Origin: Bacillota bacterium
Lineage (GTDB): Bacteria; Bacillota; UBA5301
Length of the DNA: 57,887 bases
Assembly: GCA_012735535.1 (NCBI GenBank)
Contig: JAAYHC010000021.1
Coordinates: 1-57,887 of the forward strand
Direction of reading: 5' to 3'
This document shows, piece after piece, positions 17,593 to 25,236 of the stretch. Positions within the stretch are counted from its first letter, which is position 1. The number at the start of each line of letters is the position of its first letter. The translations under genes and the position numbers were made by a program. The notes beneath the pieces are model-generated. The model was not told the origin of the DNA. It did no database searches and saw nothing but the letters and a program-made list of their open reading frames with translations.

Positions 17593-18900
17593 ATGAGCTA
17601 TCTAGGTCCGGAGGAGATTCTCCGCAAAAAACAGGAATACTTGATTCCGTGTCTGTATCACTTTTACACCAAGCCGATGCAGCTGGTTAAAGGTGAGATG
17701 CAGTATGTTTACGACCATGAAGGCCGCCAGTACCTGGATTTTTTCGCCGGGGTCTCGGTAATTAACTGCGGTCACTGCAATCCGGCCATTACCGATCAGG
17801 TTGCCGAGCAAGTTCGGACGCTCCAGCATGTTTGTAACATCTATTTGACCGAGCCAATTGTCAATCTGGCCGAACGCTTGGCCCAAATCACCCCCGGCAA
17901 CTTAAAACGCAGCTTTTTCTGCTCTACCGGTAGTGAGGCCAATGACGGGGCCGCGCTCCTGGCTAAACTGCATACGAAACGCTATGAGTTCTTGGTCCTT
18001 CAACAGGGTTTACACGGGCGGACAGCCTTTACCATGAGCCTTACGGGGCTGTCAATGTGGCGGACCGATCCCACTCCCGTCGGTGGGATCACTTTCGTGC
18101 CGAATGCTTATTGTTACCGCTGCCCATTTGGCCTGAGCTATCCGGGGTGCGATTTGCGTTGTGCCGATGCGGTGGAAAGGGCCATTCAAACCCAGACCTC
18201 CCGTGAGGTCGCGGCGATGTTTGTCGAACCGATCCAAGGTAACGGAGGTATAATCACTCCGCCGCCCGGCTACTTTGAACGGGTGCGGGAGATTCTCGAT
18301 AAGTATGGGATTCTCTTGATTGTTGACGAGGTGCAAACCGGTTTTGCCCGCACCGGTAAGATGTTTGCCATCGAGCACTGGGATGTTGTGCCCGATATCA
18401 TGACCGTCGCCAAGGCTCTCGGCAACGGAGCTCCGATTAGTGCCTTTATTACAACCGACGAGATCGCCCAGAGCTATACTCGTCCGGGTGCTTCCACGTT
18501 GGGCGGTAATCCGGTTTCCGCTACCGCCGGAATCGCGGTCATTGATTATCTGCTCAAAGAGAACTTGGCTGCCAGAGCTGCTGAACTTGGCGAATACCTA
18601 CGCGAGCAACTCGCGGGCCTTAAAGAGAAACATCGACTCATCGGAGATATTCGTGGTTTAGGATTAATGGTCGGGGCCGAACTGGTCAAAGATAAGAACG
18701 ATCCGGCGAAAGTACCGGCCATTGAGGAGACTGACCTAATCCTCGAGCAACTCAAAGATCGTGGCATCTTGATTGGGAAAAACGGGCTCGATCGTAATGT
18801 ACTGGCGTTTCAGCCGCCATTGGTCATCACCAAGGATAATGTCGATCAATTGATCTCCGCCTTGGATGAGGTTTTGACGGTGGTCGAAGCAGGTCAATAA
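17593..18900 (+). CDS. Class III aminotransferase, AGXT2-like
   Basis: This PLP enzyme moves an amino group from an amine or omega-amino acid to a keto acid; its substrate is not determinable here. The 435-aa product has SFFCSTGSEANDGAALLAK near residue 112, the DEVQTGFARTGKMF aspartate near 237 and the PLP lysine in TVAKALGNGAPISAF near 275. It lacks the carbamate-type features of ArgD; overall wording (QQGLHGRTAF, FVEPIQGNGGI, PPPGYFE) is closest to alanine-glyoxylate or beta-amino acid aminotransferases. GGAGAGGAGAG precedes ATG 17593, and the gene continues the operon that started at 14692. Confidence 0.87.
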   Translation: MSYLGPEEILRKKQEYLIPCLYHFYTKPMQLVKGEMQYVYDHEGRQYLDFFAGVSVINCGHCNPAITDQVAEQVRTLQHVCNIYLTEPIVNLAERLAQITPGNLKRSFFCSTGSEANDGAALLAKLHTKRYEFLVLQQGLHGRTAFTMSLTGLSMWRTDPTPVGGITFVPNAYCYRCPFGLSYPGCDLRCADAVERAIQTQTSREVAAMFVEPIQGNGGIITPPPGYFERVREILDKYGILLIVDEVQTGFARTGKMFAIEHWDVVPDIMTVAKALGNGAPISAFITTDEIAQSYTRPGASTLGGNPVSATAGIAVIDYLLKENLAARAAELGEYLREQLAGLKEKHRLIGDIRGLGLMVGAELVKDKNDPAKVPAIEETDLILEQLKDRGILIGKNGLDRNVLAFQPPLVITKDNVDQLISALDEVLTVVEAGQ

Positions 18901-18913
18901 AGGGGGGGCAGGC

Positions 18914-19435
18914 ATGAGGTGGTTGTCCGGATTCGTCGGTTTTCGCGTGCGAACCCTTGTCATTAGTCTTTTGGTAGTGTACTTATTAATTAAGCGGGAA
19001 AAGCTGTCTCCCGTGGAGAAACAAGGGATTTGGGTTACCGGATTGGTTTTCTTTTTGGCCCGCTTGCCTTTTGAAGTCATCGCTCGCCGGCAAGGCTTTT
19101 GGCTTTACCAGGTGGAGGGTTTGACCATTTTTGGCCTTCCGATTGATGTGATGGTTGCAATGGCCGTAGCTTTCGGTTCGGGTGCGGCCCTGCTGCAATA
19201 CTATGCCAAGGCGCGCGGCCAGGAACAAGCGGTCTTGGCTCAACTCGGCTTGGCCGTACTGGCTGTGCTGTATGACCTTAGCGGTGCGGCGATGTACGGA
19301 TACTTGACCATCCAGTCCGCCGGCTTATTCTTTAAGCTGACAACCTTTGTGGTCTTGACCTTGTTATCCGGTCACTTTTTTAGCTGGTTTATCCGGCGAT
19401 TTGCCGAAGATGCTGTAGGTAATGAGGAGGTCTAG
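18914..19435 (+). CDS. Unknown membrane protein, about four to five TM segments
   Basis: I do not recognise this 173-aa protein. Hydrophobic segments lie at about residues 13-26, 40-55, 70-95, 104-126 and 134-160, separated by short charged loops, and the C-terminus is acidic. It sits 13 bases after the aminotransferase and ends 2 bases before metG, with GGGGGGCAGG before its ATG and GAGGAGG at its end serving metG. It is probably co-transcribed. No catalytic motif is visible. Confidence 0.7.
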   Translation: MRWLSGFVGFRVRTLVISLLVVYLLIKREKLSPVEKQGIWVTGLVFFLARLPFEVIARRQGFWLYQVEGLTIFGLPIDVMVAMAVAFGSGAALLQYYAKARGQEQAVLAQLGLAVLAVLYDLSGAAMYGYLTIQSAGLFFKLTTFVVLTLLSGHFFSWFIRRFAEDAVGNEEV

Positions 19436-19437
19436 TT

Positions 19438-21360
19438 ATGTCGGAAAAGACGTATTGTCTCAGTACACCAATTTACTACCCCAGCGATAAGCTGCATATC
19501 GGTCACTCCTATACTACCACGATCGCCGATGCGATCGCTCGGTATCGCCGAATGAGCGGATACAAGGTCCTCTTTATGACCGGCTCAGATGAGCACGGCC
19601 AGAAAATCGAACGCAAAGCCAAGGAAAAAGGGGTTACCCCCCTTGAGTATGTCGATCCGATTGTTGACAGCTTCAAAGAATTGTGGAGAATGCTCAATAT
19701 CTCCTATGACGATTTTATCCGGACGACCGAGCCCCGACATCAGAAAGTGGTGCAAGAGATTTTCCGCCGCATCTGGGAGAAGGGTGATATCTACAAGAGC
19801 GAATACGAAGGATGGTATTGCACCCCCTGTGAGACCTTCTGGTTGGAGCGGCAATTGATCGACGGCAAGTGCCCCAACCCCGATTGCGGCAGGCCGGTGG
19901 AGCTAACCAAAGAAGAATCCTACTTTTTCCGGTTGTCGAAATATGCGGATCGTCTCTTGGAGCATATTGAGACGCATCCGGAGTTTATCCGACCGGAGTC
20001 TCGCAAAAATGAAATGGTCGCTTTCATCAAGAGCGGACTGGAAGATTTGTGTATCTCCCGGACGACCTTTGATTGGGGGATTCCGGTACCGATTGATGAG
20101 GGCCATGTCATCTATGTGTGGTTTGATGCGCTGTCCAACTATTTGACCTCCGCCGGTTTATTCCAGGATGAGGAGCGGTTTGCCCAGTTTTGGCCGGCCG
20201 ATCTCCACTTGGTCGGTAAAGAGATTATGCGCTTTCACACGATCATTTGGCCGATTATGTTAATGGCCCTGGATTTGCCGCTTCCCAAGACCGTCTTCGG
20301 CCATGGGTGGCTGGTCTTGGACGGCGGCAAGATGTCCAAATCCAAGGGTAATGTCATCGATCCGATCGAGCTGATCAACGAGTTTGGCGCTGATCCGCTC
20401 CGCTATTTCTTGCTCCGCGAAATCTCTTTCGGCAGTGATGGCAACTTTTCGCGAGAGGCCCTCATTAAGAGGTTGAATGCGGATCTGGCCAATGACTTGG
20501 GCAACCTGCTGCACCGGTCGACCGCGATGTTGGGTAAATACTATGATTTTATTGTTCCGGAACCCGGTGCATATCAGGAGCTTGATCTGAAGCTGCAGAC
20601 CCTCGCCCGCGAGGTGCTGGACAACTATCGGACTTACTTTGACAACCTTGAGATCAACGATGCCGTAGCCGAGGTTTGGCGTCTGATCGCCGCTGCCAAC
20701 AAATACATTGATGAGTCGGCCCCCTGGGTCTTGGCCAAAACGGACCGCGAGCGCCTGGCTACGGTAATGTATACTCTCTTTGAAACACTGCGCCAGGTGG
20801 CGGTCTTGATTGGTCCGCTGATGCCCGCGACCGCAGATAAGATGTGGAGTCTATTGGGGCTTTCCGGCAGTGTGCAGGATTGTCGCTTTAACCAGCTTGA
20901 AGCGTGGGGGGGCTATCCGGCCGGCACCAAGGTTACTCAAGGCCCGCCGTTATTCCCCAGAGTTGAGGTGGAGTCCGCAGACAAGGAGGAGACACCGGTG
21001 ACAACAGAAGCAGCACAGACTTTGAGCGATCTCAAAGAAGAAATCACCATTGATGACTTTGCCAAGCTTGATCTGCGGGTAGCCAAGATCATCAAAGCCG
21101 AGCCGCATCCGAATGCCGATCGCTTGTTAAAGCTGCAAGTGCAGGTCGGACCGGAAGAGCGCCAGATTGTGGCCGGCATTGCCGAGCATTACAAGCCGGA
21201 GGAGTTGATCGGCAAAACGATTGTGATCGTGGCTAACCTGAAACCGGCCAAGCTGCGTGGGGAGATCTCGCAAGGCATGCTCTTGGCCGCCTCTGCCGGT
21301 GATCAGTTAGCCCTGATCACGCCGGAAAAGGAGATTCCTTCCGGGGGACGGGTGAAATGA
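19438..21360 (+). CDS. metG: Methionyl-tRNA synthetase with C-terminal tRNA-binding domain
   Basis: MetG charges tRNA-Met. The 640-aa product has the catalytic HIGH-type motif KLHIGHSYTT near residue 20 and a zinc knuckle with CTPC and CPNPDC (the second pair is spaced by four rather than two residues). KMSKSKGN near residue 298 follows GWLVLDGG. After a linker near residue 520 comes the EMAP/Trbp111-like domain (LDLRVAKIIKAEPHPNADRLLKL), giving the long Gram-positive dimeric form. Start ATG follows GAGGAGG. No T-box is seen upstream; the gene is embedded in the operon. Confidence 0.97.
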   Translation: MSEKTYCLSTPIYYPSDKLHIGHSYTTTIADAIARYRRMSGYKVLFMTGSDEHGQKIERKAKEKGVTPLEYVDPIVDSFKELWRMLNISYDDFIRTTEPRHQKVVQEIFRRIWEKGDIYKSEYEGWYCTPCETFWLERQLIDGKCPNPDCGRPVELTKEESYFFRLSKYADRLLEHIETHPEFIRPESRKNEMVAFIKSGLEDLCISRTTFDWGIPVPIDEGHVIYVWFDALSNYLTSAGLFQDEERFAQFWPADLHLVGKEIMRFHTIIWPIMLMALDLPLPKTVFGHGWLVLDGGKMSKSKGNVIDPIELINEFGADPLRYFLLREISFGSDGNFSREALIKRLNADLANDLGNLLHRSTAMLGKYYDFIVPEPGAYQELDLKLQTLAREVLDNYRTYFDNLEINDAVAEVWRLIAAANKYIDESAPWVLAKTDRERLATVMYTLFETLRQVAVLIGPLMPATADKMWSLLGLSGSVQDCRFNQLEAWGGYPAGTKVTQGPPLFPRVEVESADKEETPVTTEAAQTLSDLKEEITIDDFAKLDLRVAKIIKAEPHPNADRLLKLQVQVGPEERQIVAGIAEHYKPEELIGKTIVIVANLKPAKLRGEISQGMLLAASAGDQLALITPEKEIPSGGRVK

Positions 21361-22142
21361 TCACCCCGCTCGCCGATACCCACGCCCACCTGAACGATGA
21401 GCAGTTTGCCGCCGATTGGCAAGAGGTTGTCAGCGCCGCTACCGCTAATGGGGTAAACCAAATTATCATTCCCGGCTCTGATTTGCCAGATTCCCGCCAA
21501 GCCATAGCCCAGGCGGAACAGTACCCGGGTTTATTCGCGGCAGTGGGGGTTCATCCGCATGAGGCTAACGGCTACAACCACGAAACTCGCTTGGCCTTGA
21601 GCGAACTGGCGGATCACGCAAAAATTGTGGCGATTGGCGAAATCGGCCTGGACTATTATTACAACTTTGCGCCACGCCAGACACAGTTGGCGGCCTTTCG
21701 AGACCAAATGGAGCTGGCAGCGGAGAAAAGGCTCCCAGTGATCATCCATAATCGCGAGTCCCATGCTGATATGTTGGCCATCCTCAAGGAGTTTGCTGGG
21801 GTGGTGCGCGGCGTTTTACATTGCTTTTCCGGCAGCCCGGAGATGGCCGCGGAGTGTGTGAAGCTCGGCTATTATATCGGCATCGGCGGTACCGTGACCT
21901 TCAAGAACGCGAAGAAACCGGTTGAGGTAGTGCGTACCTTACCGCTGGACCGCATTCTGCTGGAAACCGATTCACCGTATTTGGCGCCGGTCCCCTATCG
22001 TGGCAGACGCAATGAGCCCAAATACGTACCTGTTATCTTGACTACAGTTGCCGGTATCAAAGGAGTTTCCGAAGCTGAACTGCGCGCACGGATTAATCGG
22101 AATGTCGTCGAACTCTTTGGAATCGAAGCCTATAATCAGTAG
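21357..22142 (+). CDS. tatD: TatD family metal-dependent deoxyribonuclease
   Basis: TatD proteins are TIM-barrel metal hydrolases with 3'-5' DNase activity. The 261-aa product shows the metal ligands: DTHAHLND near residue 8, GEIGLDYYYN near 94, VIIHNRESHAD near 130, GVLHCFSGSPEMA near 150 and the closing LLETDSPYLAPVPYRGRRNEP near 200. It starts at ATGA overlapping the metG stop, the usual metG-tatD pair. Confidence 0.96.
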   Translation: MITPLADTHAHLNDEQFAADWQEVVSAATANGVNQIIIPGSDLPDSRQAIAQAEQYPGLFAAVGVHPHEANGYNHETRLALSELADHAKIVAIGEIGLDYYYNFAPRQTQLAAFRDQMELAAEKRLPVIIHNRESHADMLAILKEFAGVVRGVLHCFSGSPEMAAECVKLGYYIGIGGTVTFKNAKKPVEVVRTLPLDRILLETDSPYLAPVPYRGRRNEPKYVPVILTTVAGIKGVSEAELRARINRNVVELFGIEAYNQ

Positions 22143-22162
22143 GGCGCACGAGGGGGAGAAAC

Positions 22163-22831
22163 GTGGCCAAACCATACTGGGTATTCAGCGATTTTGACGG
22201 GACGATCACTCTCGATGACAACCAGGTCAAGCTACTGGATCAGTTCGGGGAGGCCGATTGGCGTGAAAAAGAAGCGGCTATTCTTGCGGCCGGCGGTAAG
22301 TCACGCCAGTATCTGCCGGTTGTTTACCACAACTTTCGGGCCAAAAGCAGTCGGGAGATTATCGAATATCTGCGCGCTAATGTGCGTCCGGATCCATTTT
22401 TTCCTCGCTTTGTCCGTTATTGCGACGAACAGGATGTCCCGCTTGAGATCGTCAGTGACGGACTGCATATCTATATTGATGACTATTTGGAACGCGAAAA
22501 GTTGCAGAATTTAGTTTATTATTCCAATACGGTTGAGATTGGGCCGGACGGGCTTGTCTTCACCCATCCTTATGCCAACCAGGACTGTGGTAAGTGTGGC
22601 ACCTGTAAAAAGCAGATTATTTCAGCTCGCCAAGCCCAGAATTGGTTTGTAGTGTACATCGGAGACGGCATCAGCGATGAATGTGCGGCTGAAGTTGCCG
22701 ATTTGGTTTATGCCAAGGGATCTCTTGCCCGCTATTGTCGGCAGCACGGGATTAATTATGTTCCTTACCGGACTTATGCCGATGTTTTGCAGCACTTTGC
22801 ACAACTCTTGACAGGAAAGAGTGGTAGTTGA
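22163..22831 (+). CDS. HAD-family phosphatase, MtnX-like
   Basis: The 222-aa product belongs to HAD subfamily IB: the catalytic DFDGTIT near residue 10, a cap of helices (DWREKEAAILAAGG), IVSDG near residue 96 and VYIGDGISDECAA near 165. A CGKCGTC cysteine cluster lies between motifs II and III, a feature seen in MtnX-like members and possibly binding metal. MtnX acts in methionine salvage, but no other salvage gene is here, so I do not assign the substrate. Start GTG 22163 follows GAGGGGGAG. The TGATG at its end overlaps the next start. Confidence 0.82.
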   Translation: MAKPYWVFSDFDGTITLDDNQVKLLDQFGEADWREKEAAILAAGGKSRQYLPVVYHNFRAKSSREIIEYLRANVRPDPFFPRFVRYCDEQDVPLEIVSDGLHIYIDDYLEREKLQNLVYYSNTVEIGPDGLVFTHPYANQDCGKCGTCKKQIISARQAQNWFVVYIGDGISDECAAEVADLVYAKGSLARYCRQHGINYVPYRTYADVLQHFAQLLTGKSGS

Positions 22832-24327
22832 TGACTTTAAATACTGCGATTGCCGTGGTTCTCAGCTTGTTCTATTATGTCCTGGTGCTCATTGGGGCGG
22901 AGGTGTTGCGCGTCTGGCTTGGCCTGAGCTCGCTTATGATTCGCCGGTTGACGATTATTGGCCTTGCCGGCAGCGCTCTTTTCTTACCGTCTTTGTTTGC
23001 CGAATGGCACTGGTTTATCGTCGCGCCGGGGATTTTTGCCCTCATTTATTTGGCCGTCGGCGTTGGTCTGAAGAGCGCCAAGCAGCGACAGGGTGTCTTT
23101 GGCATCGTTTATATTTTTCTGGCGCTCATCTTTTTGTTTCACTTTTTCTGGGCAAAGCACCAGCAGGTTTATGCGATCGCCGGACTGATGGTTTTTGCCT
23201 TGGGTGATACCCTGGCCGCGCTCATCGGCGGCTATTGGGGGAGACTCAAGTATTTTGTCTACGATGAGGTCAAGAGCTGGCAAGGGACTCTGGGCATGTT
23301 CGCCGGCTCCTGGGGCGCCTTAGCGCTCGTGGCCATGCACATGATGGGGCTTTCCGGCCAAGAATTGATTAGTTATGTGACTTTAGCGGCTGCCTTTGCT
23401 ACTTTGCTTGAGGCCGTCAGTATCCGCGGGATTGATAACTTTATTATCCCGGTGGGGACGGCGTTTTTTCTCTACTACTTGATCCAAACAAACATTCCGG
23501 TGATGCAAATTGGCGTCTTTGTCACCGGGATAGTGGGGAGTTTTCTGGTGGGGCTCGTGGCTTATTGGCTCAGGGCCCTTGATGAAGGCGGGGTTGCCGG
23601 CGCGATTTTGGTGGGGTCTTTTCTCTACACCTTTGGTGGGTGGAACTGGGTTCCGCCGGTGTTAGTCTTTTTCATCACCTGCAGTCTATTGAGTTATTGG
23701 AGTCGTCGGCGCAATCCGCTAGAGCGTGAAGACCGACTCGAAACGGCTAGAGGCGTGAACCAGGTCCTCGCTAACGGCGGAATCGGGATTGTCTTAGCAG
23801 TTTTGTCCTTTCTCAATATCGCTGATCTCTACCTATTATATCTAGGGTTTTTGGGCTCGCTCGCCGGCGTAACCGCCGATACGTGGGCCACCGAGATTGG
23901 ACAAGCTCTCGGGGGGAGACCTCGGCTCATCACCTCCCGAAAAGAAGTGCTTCCCGGGACCTCCGGGGGAGTGACAAAAGCCGGCCTCTGGGGGGCGGTT
24001 TTCGGCGCCTCCATGCTGGCCTTGACCGGGCTTATTCTCGGGTTGATCGGGGGTTTGGACTGGGTCCTAACTTTGCTGGCAACAGCGATAGTTTTCGTCG
24101 CCGGGGTGAGCGGAGCTCTCTTGGATAGCCTGCTCGGGGCAACTTTGCAAGTCCAATATTATTGCGATTACTGTCTCAAATACACCGAGAAATCCATTCA
24201 TAGCTGTGGTTGCCAAACCAAGCCGGTTAAGGGATTGCGTTGGCTGAACAATGATTGGGTCAATCTGCTTGCTTCGGCTTGGTCAGCTCTGGTCGCGATG
24301 GGTTTATATCATTTATTACTCGGATAG
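22831..24327 (+). CDS. Fused polyprenol/phytol kinase-like and DUF92 membrane protein
   Basis: This 498-aa integral membrane protein joins two families. Residues about 1-215 resemble CTP-dependent phytol/dolichol kinases (VTE5, Sec59): RRLTIIG near the N-terminus, GDTLAALIGGYWGR near 127, KSWQGTLGMFAGS and the IRGIDNFIIPVGTA end motif. Residues about 240-498 resemble DUF92 (plant VTE6, phytyl-phosphate kinase): GGVAGAILVG, RGVNQVLANGG, and AGVTADTWATEIG followed by LPGTSGGVTKAG. In plants the two are separate consecutive enzymes of phytol salvage. Here a fusion suggests stepwise phosphorylation of an isoprenoid alcohol to its diphosphate. A CDYC...CGC cysteine set lies in a late loop. The start overlaps the upstream stop. 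Confidence 0.8.
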   Translation: MTLNTAIAVVLSLFYYVLVLIGAEVLRVWLGLSSLMIRRLTIIGLAGSALFLPSLFAEWHWFIVAPGIFALIYLAVGVGLKSAKQRQGVFGIVYIFLALIFLFHFFWAKHQQVYAIAGLMVFALGDTLAALIGGYWGRLKYFVYDEVKSWQGTLGMFAGSWGALALVAMHMMGLSGQELISYVTLAAAFATLLEAVSIRGIDNFIIPVGTAFFLYYLIQTNIPVMQIGVFVTGIVGSFLVGLVAYWLRALDEGGVAGAILVGSFLYTFGGWNWVPPVLVFFITCSLLSYWSRRRNPLEREDRLETARGVNQVLANGGIGIVLAVLSFLNIADLYLLYLGFLGSLAGVTADTWATEIGQALGGRPRLITSRKEVLPGTSGGVTKAGLWGAVFGASMLALTGLILGLIGGLDWVLTLLATAIVFVAGVSGALLDSLLGATLQVQYYCDYCLKYTEKSIHSCGCQTKPVKGLRWLNNDWVNLLASAWSALVAMGLYHLLLG

Positions 24328-24330
24328 ATA

Positions 24331-24359
24331 TTGACAATATTGATAAATTACGCTATAAT
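24331..24359 (+). promoter_or_regulatory. Perfect consensus sigma-A promoter
   Basis: TTGACA (24331-24336), 17-base spacer, TATAAT (24354-24359). Both hexamers are exact consensus, and the element starts 4 bases after the DUF92 gene stops. The expected transcript start (about 24366) coincides with the left arm of the hairpin listed next. Confidence 0.9.
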
Positions 24360-24367
24360 CATAAATG

Positions 24368-24397
24368 TAACCAGCCAATCCATGAGGAGGCTGGTTA
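24368..24397 (+). promoter_or_regulatory. 5'-UTR hairpin enclosing the ribosome-binding site
   Basis: A perfect 9-bp inverted repeat TAACCAGCC (24368-24376) / GGCTGGTTA (24389-24397) brackets a 12-base loop. The Shine-Dalgarno sequence GAGGAGG (24384-24390) is partly in the loop and partly in the stem, and the TTG start (24399) follows directly. If formed, it would restrain translation of a gene with a maximal promoter. It could equally be a DNA operator. Confidence 0.6.
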
Positions 24398-24398
24398 T

Positions 24399-25184
24399 TT
24401 GTTTGGAATCAGATCTGATCAGGCCCAATTAACTACAATCGCCGGTATAATCAGAGAGGATTATCAGCGCTATCCTCGTCCTCAGCAGGTCTTTGTGCTT
24501 GACCGCAGTAAGCAGATCAACCTCGGGACTGCGGAGGGCTGCTTTGAGTTATTGCTCTACGCAATTCTCTTGGGAGCGAAAGTACAACAGTCTGTTGTGA
24601 GCACTACTTTTTGGCATCTGCGTCAAGCCGGACTGACTCGGCTCGAGCGCTTGAAGCCCGGTGCGGAGGCTGAGGTCCTGGCGGTCTTATCCCACCACTA
24701 CCGTGCGCTGACGCCCCATCGGCGCAAGGCGGCAGCCCTGGTGCAAGCGGCGGAACGTATACGCTCCGGCTATCATGGGGATATCAGAGAGCTCTATGGG
24801 CGGGAGCGCCGTGCAGCGGATCTGGTGGCCAGGTTGCGCCAGTTCCCGGGGATTGATCGGCGCGCATATTGGTTCTGTCGGGAGATGAAATATGCCGGTG
24901 TCTGGCCGGATCTGGATCAACGGGCTTGTCTGGCTATTGATCATGACGTGAAAATTCCGCTCTGGTTTTTAGGCTTTGTTGGCGCAGACCGTTTTTTCCT
25001 CCGCGACATCCGTAGTGTGGATTGTCTTAAAGTTATTGACACTTATTTTGGCGGAGATGTTTTGCCGCTGGTTGCTCTGGCCAGGCGCGGGTGTCGGGTG
25101 GGTGACTCCGATCTCTGTCGAGCTAGGTGTGCTGTTTTTGCCATGTGTCAGGTGAGATTCGACAAATCTGCAGGATGTTTTTAA
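24399..25184 (+). CDS. Orphan protein, possibly HhH-GPD DNA glycosylase-like with FeS loop
   Basis: I do not firmly recognise this 261-aa protein. TTG 24399 is selected by GAGGAGG 8 bases upstream; the open frame extends into the DUF92 gene but without a credible start. It is helical and rich in Arg. The middle part (ALLVQAAERIR-like helix, then RLRQFPGIDRRAYWFCREMKY and ACLAIDHDVKIPLWFLGF) loosely recalls the helix-hairpin-helix and catalytic Asp region of endonuclease III relatives. The C-terminus has four cysteines spaced C-x7-C-x3-C-x5-C (CRVGDSDLCRARCAVFAMC), near the C-x6-C-x2-C-x5-C FeS loop of that family but not identical. An FeS-containing glycosylase-like enzyme is the best guess. 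Confidence 0.45.
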   Translation: MFGIRSDQAQLTTIAGIIREDYQRYPRPQQVFVLDRSKQINLGTAEGCFELLLYAILLGAKVQQSVVSTTFWHLRQAGLTRLERLKPGAEAEVLAVLSHHYRALTPHRRKAAALVQAAERIRSGYHGDIRELYGRERRAADLVARLRQFPGIDRRAYWFCREMKYAGVWPDLDQRACLAIDHDVKIPLWFLGFVGADRFFLRDIRSVDCLKVIDTYFGGDVLPLVALARRGCRVGDSDLCRARCAVFAMCQVRFDKSAGCF

Positions 25185-25236
25185 CATTTATGGAAACATT
25201 TGAGAGAAAGATTTTTTATTTACAAGGACTGAGTGT

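Noticed and set aside
19380-19437. T-box leader for metG
   Set aside because: metG starts two bases after the preceding gene, and no T-box sequence is present.
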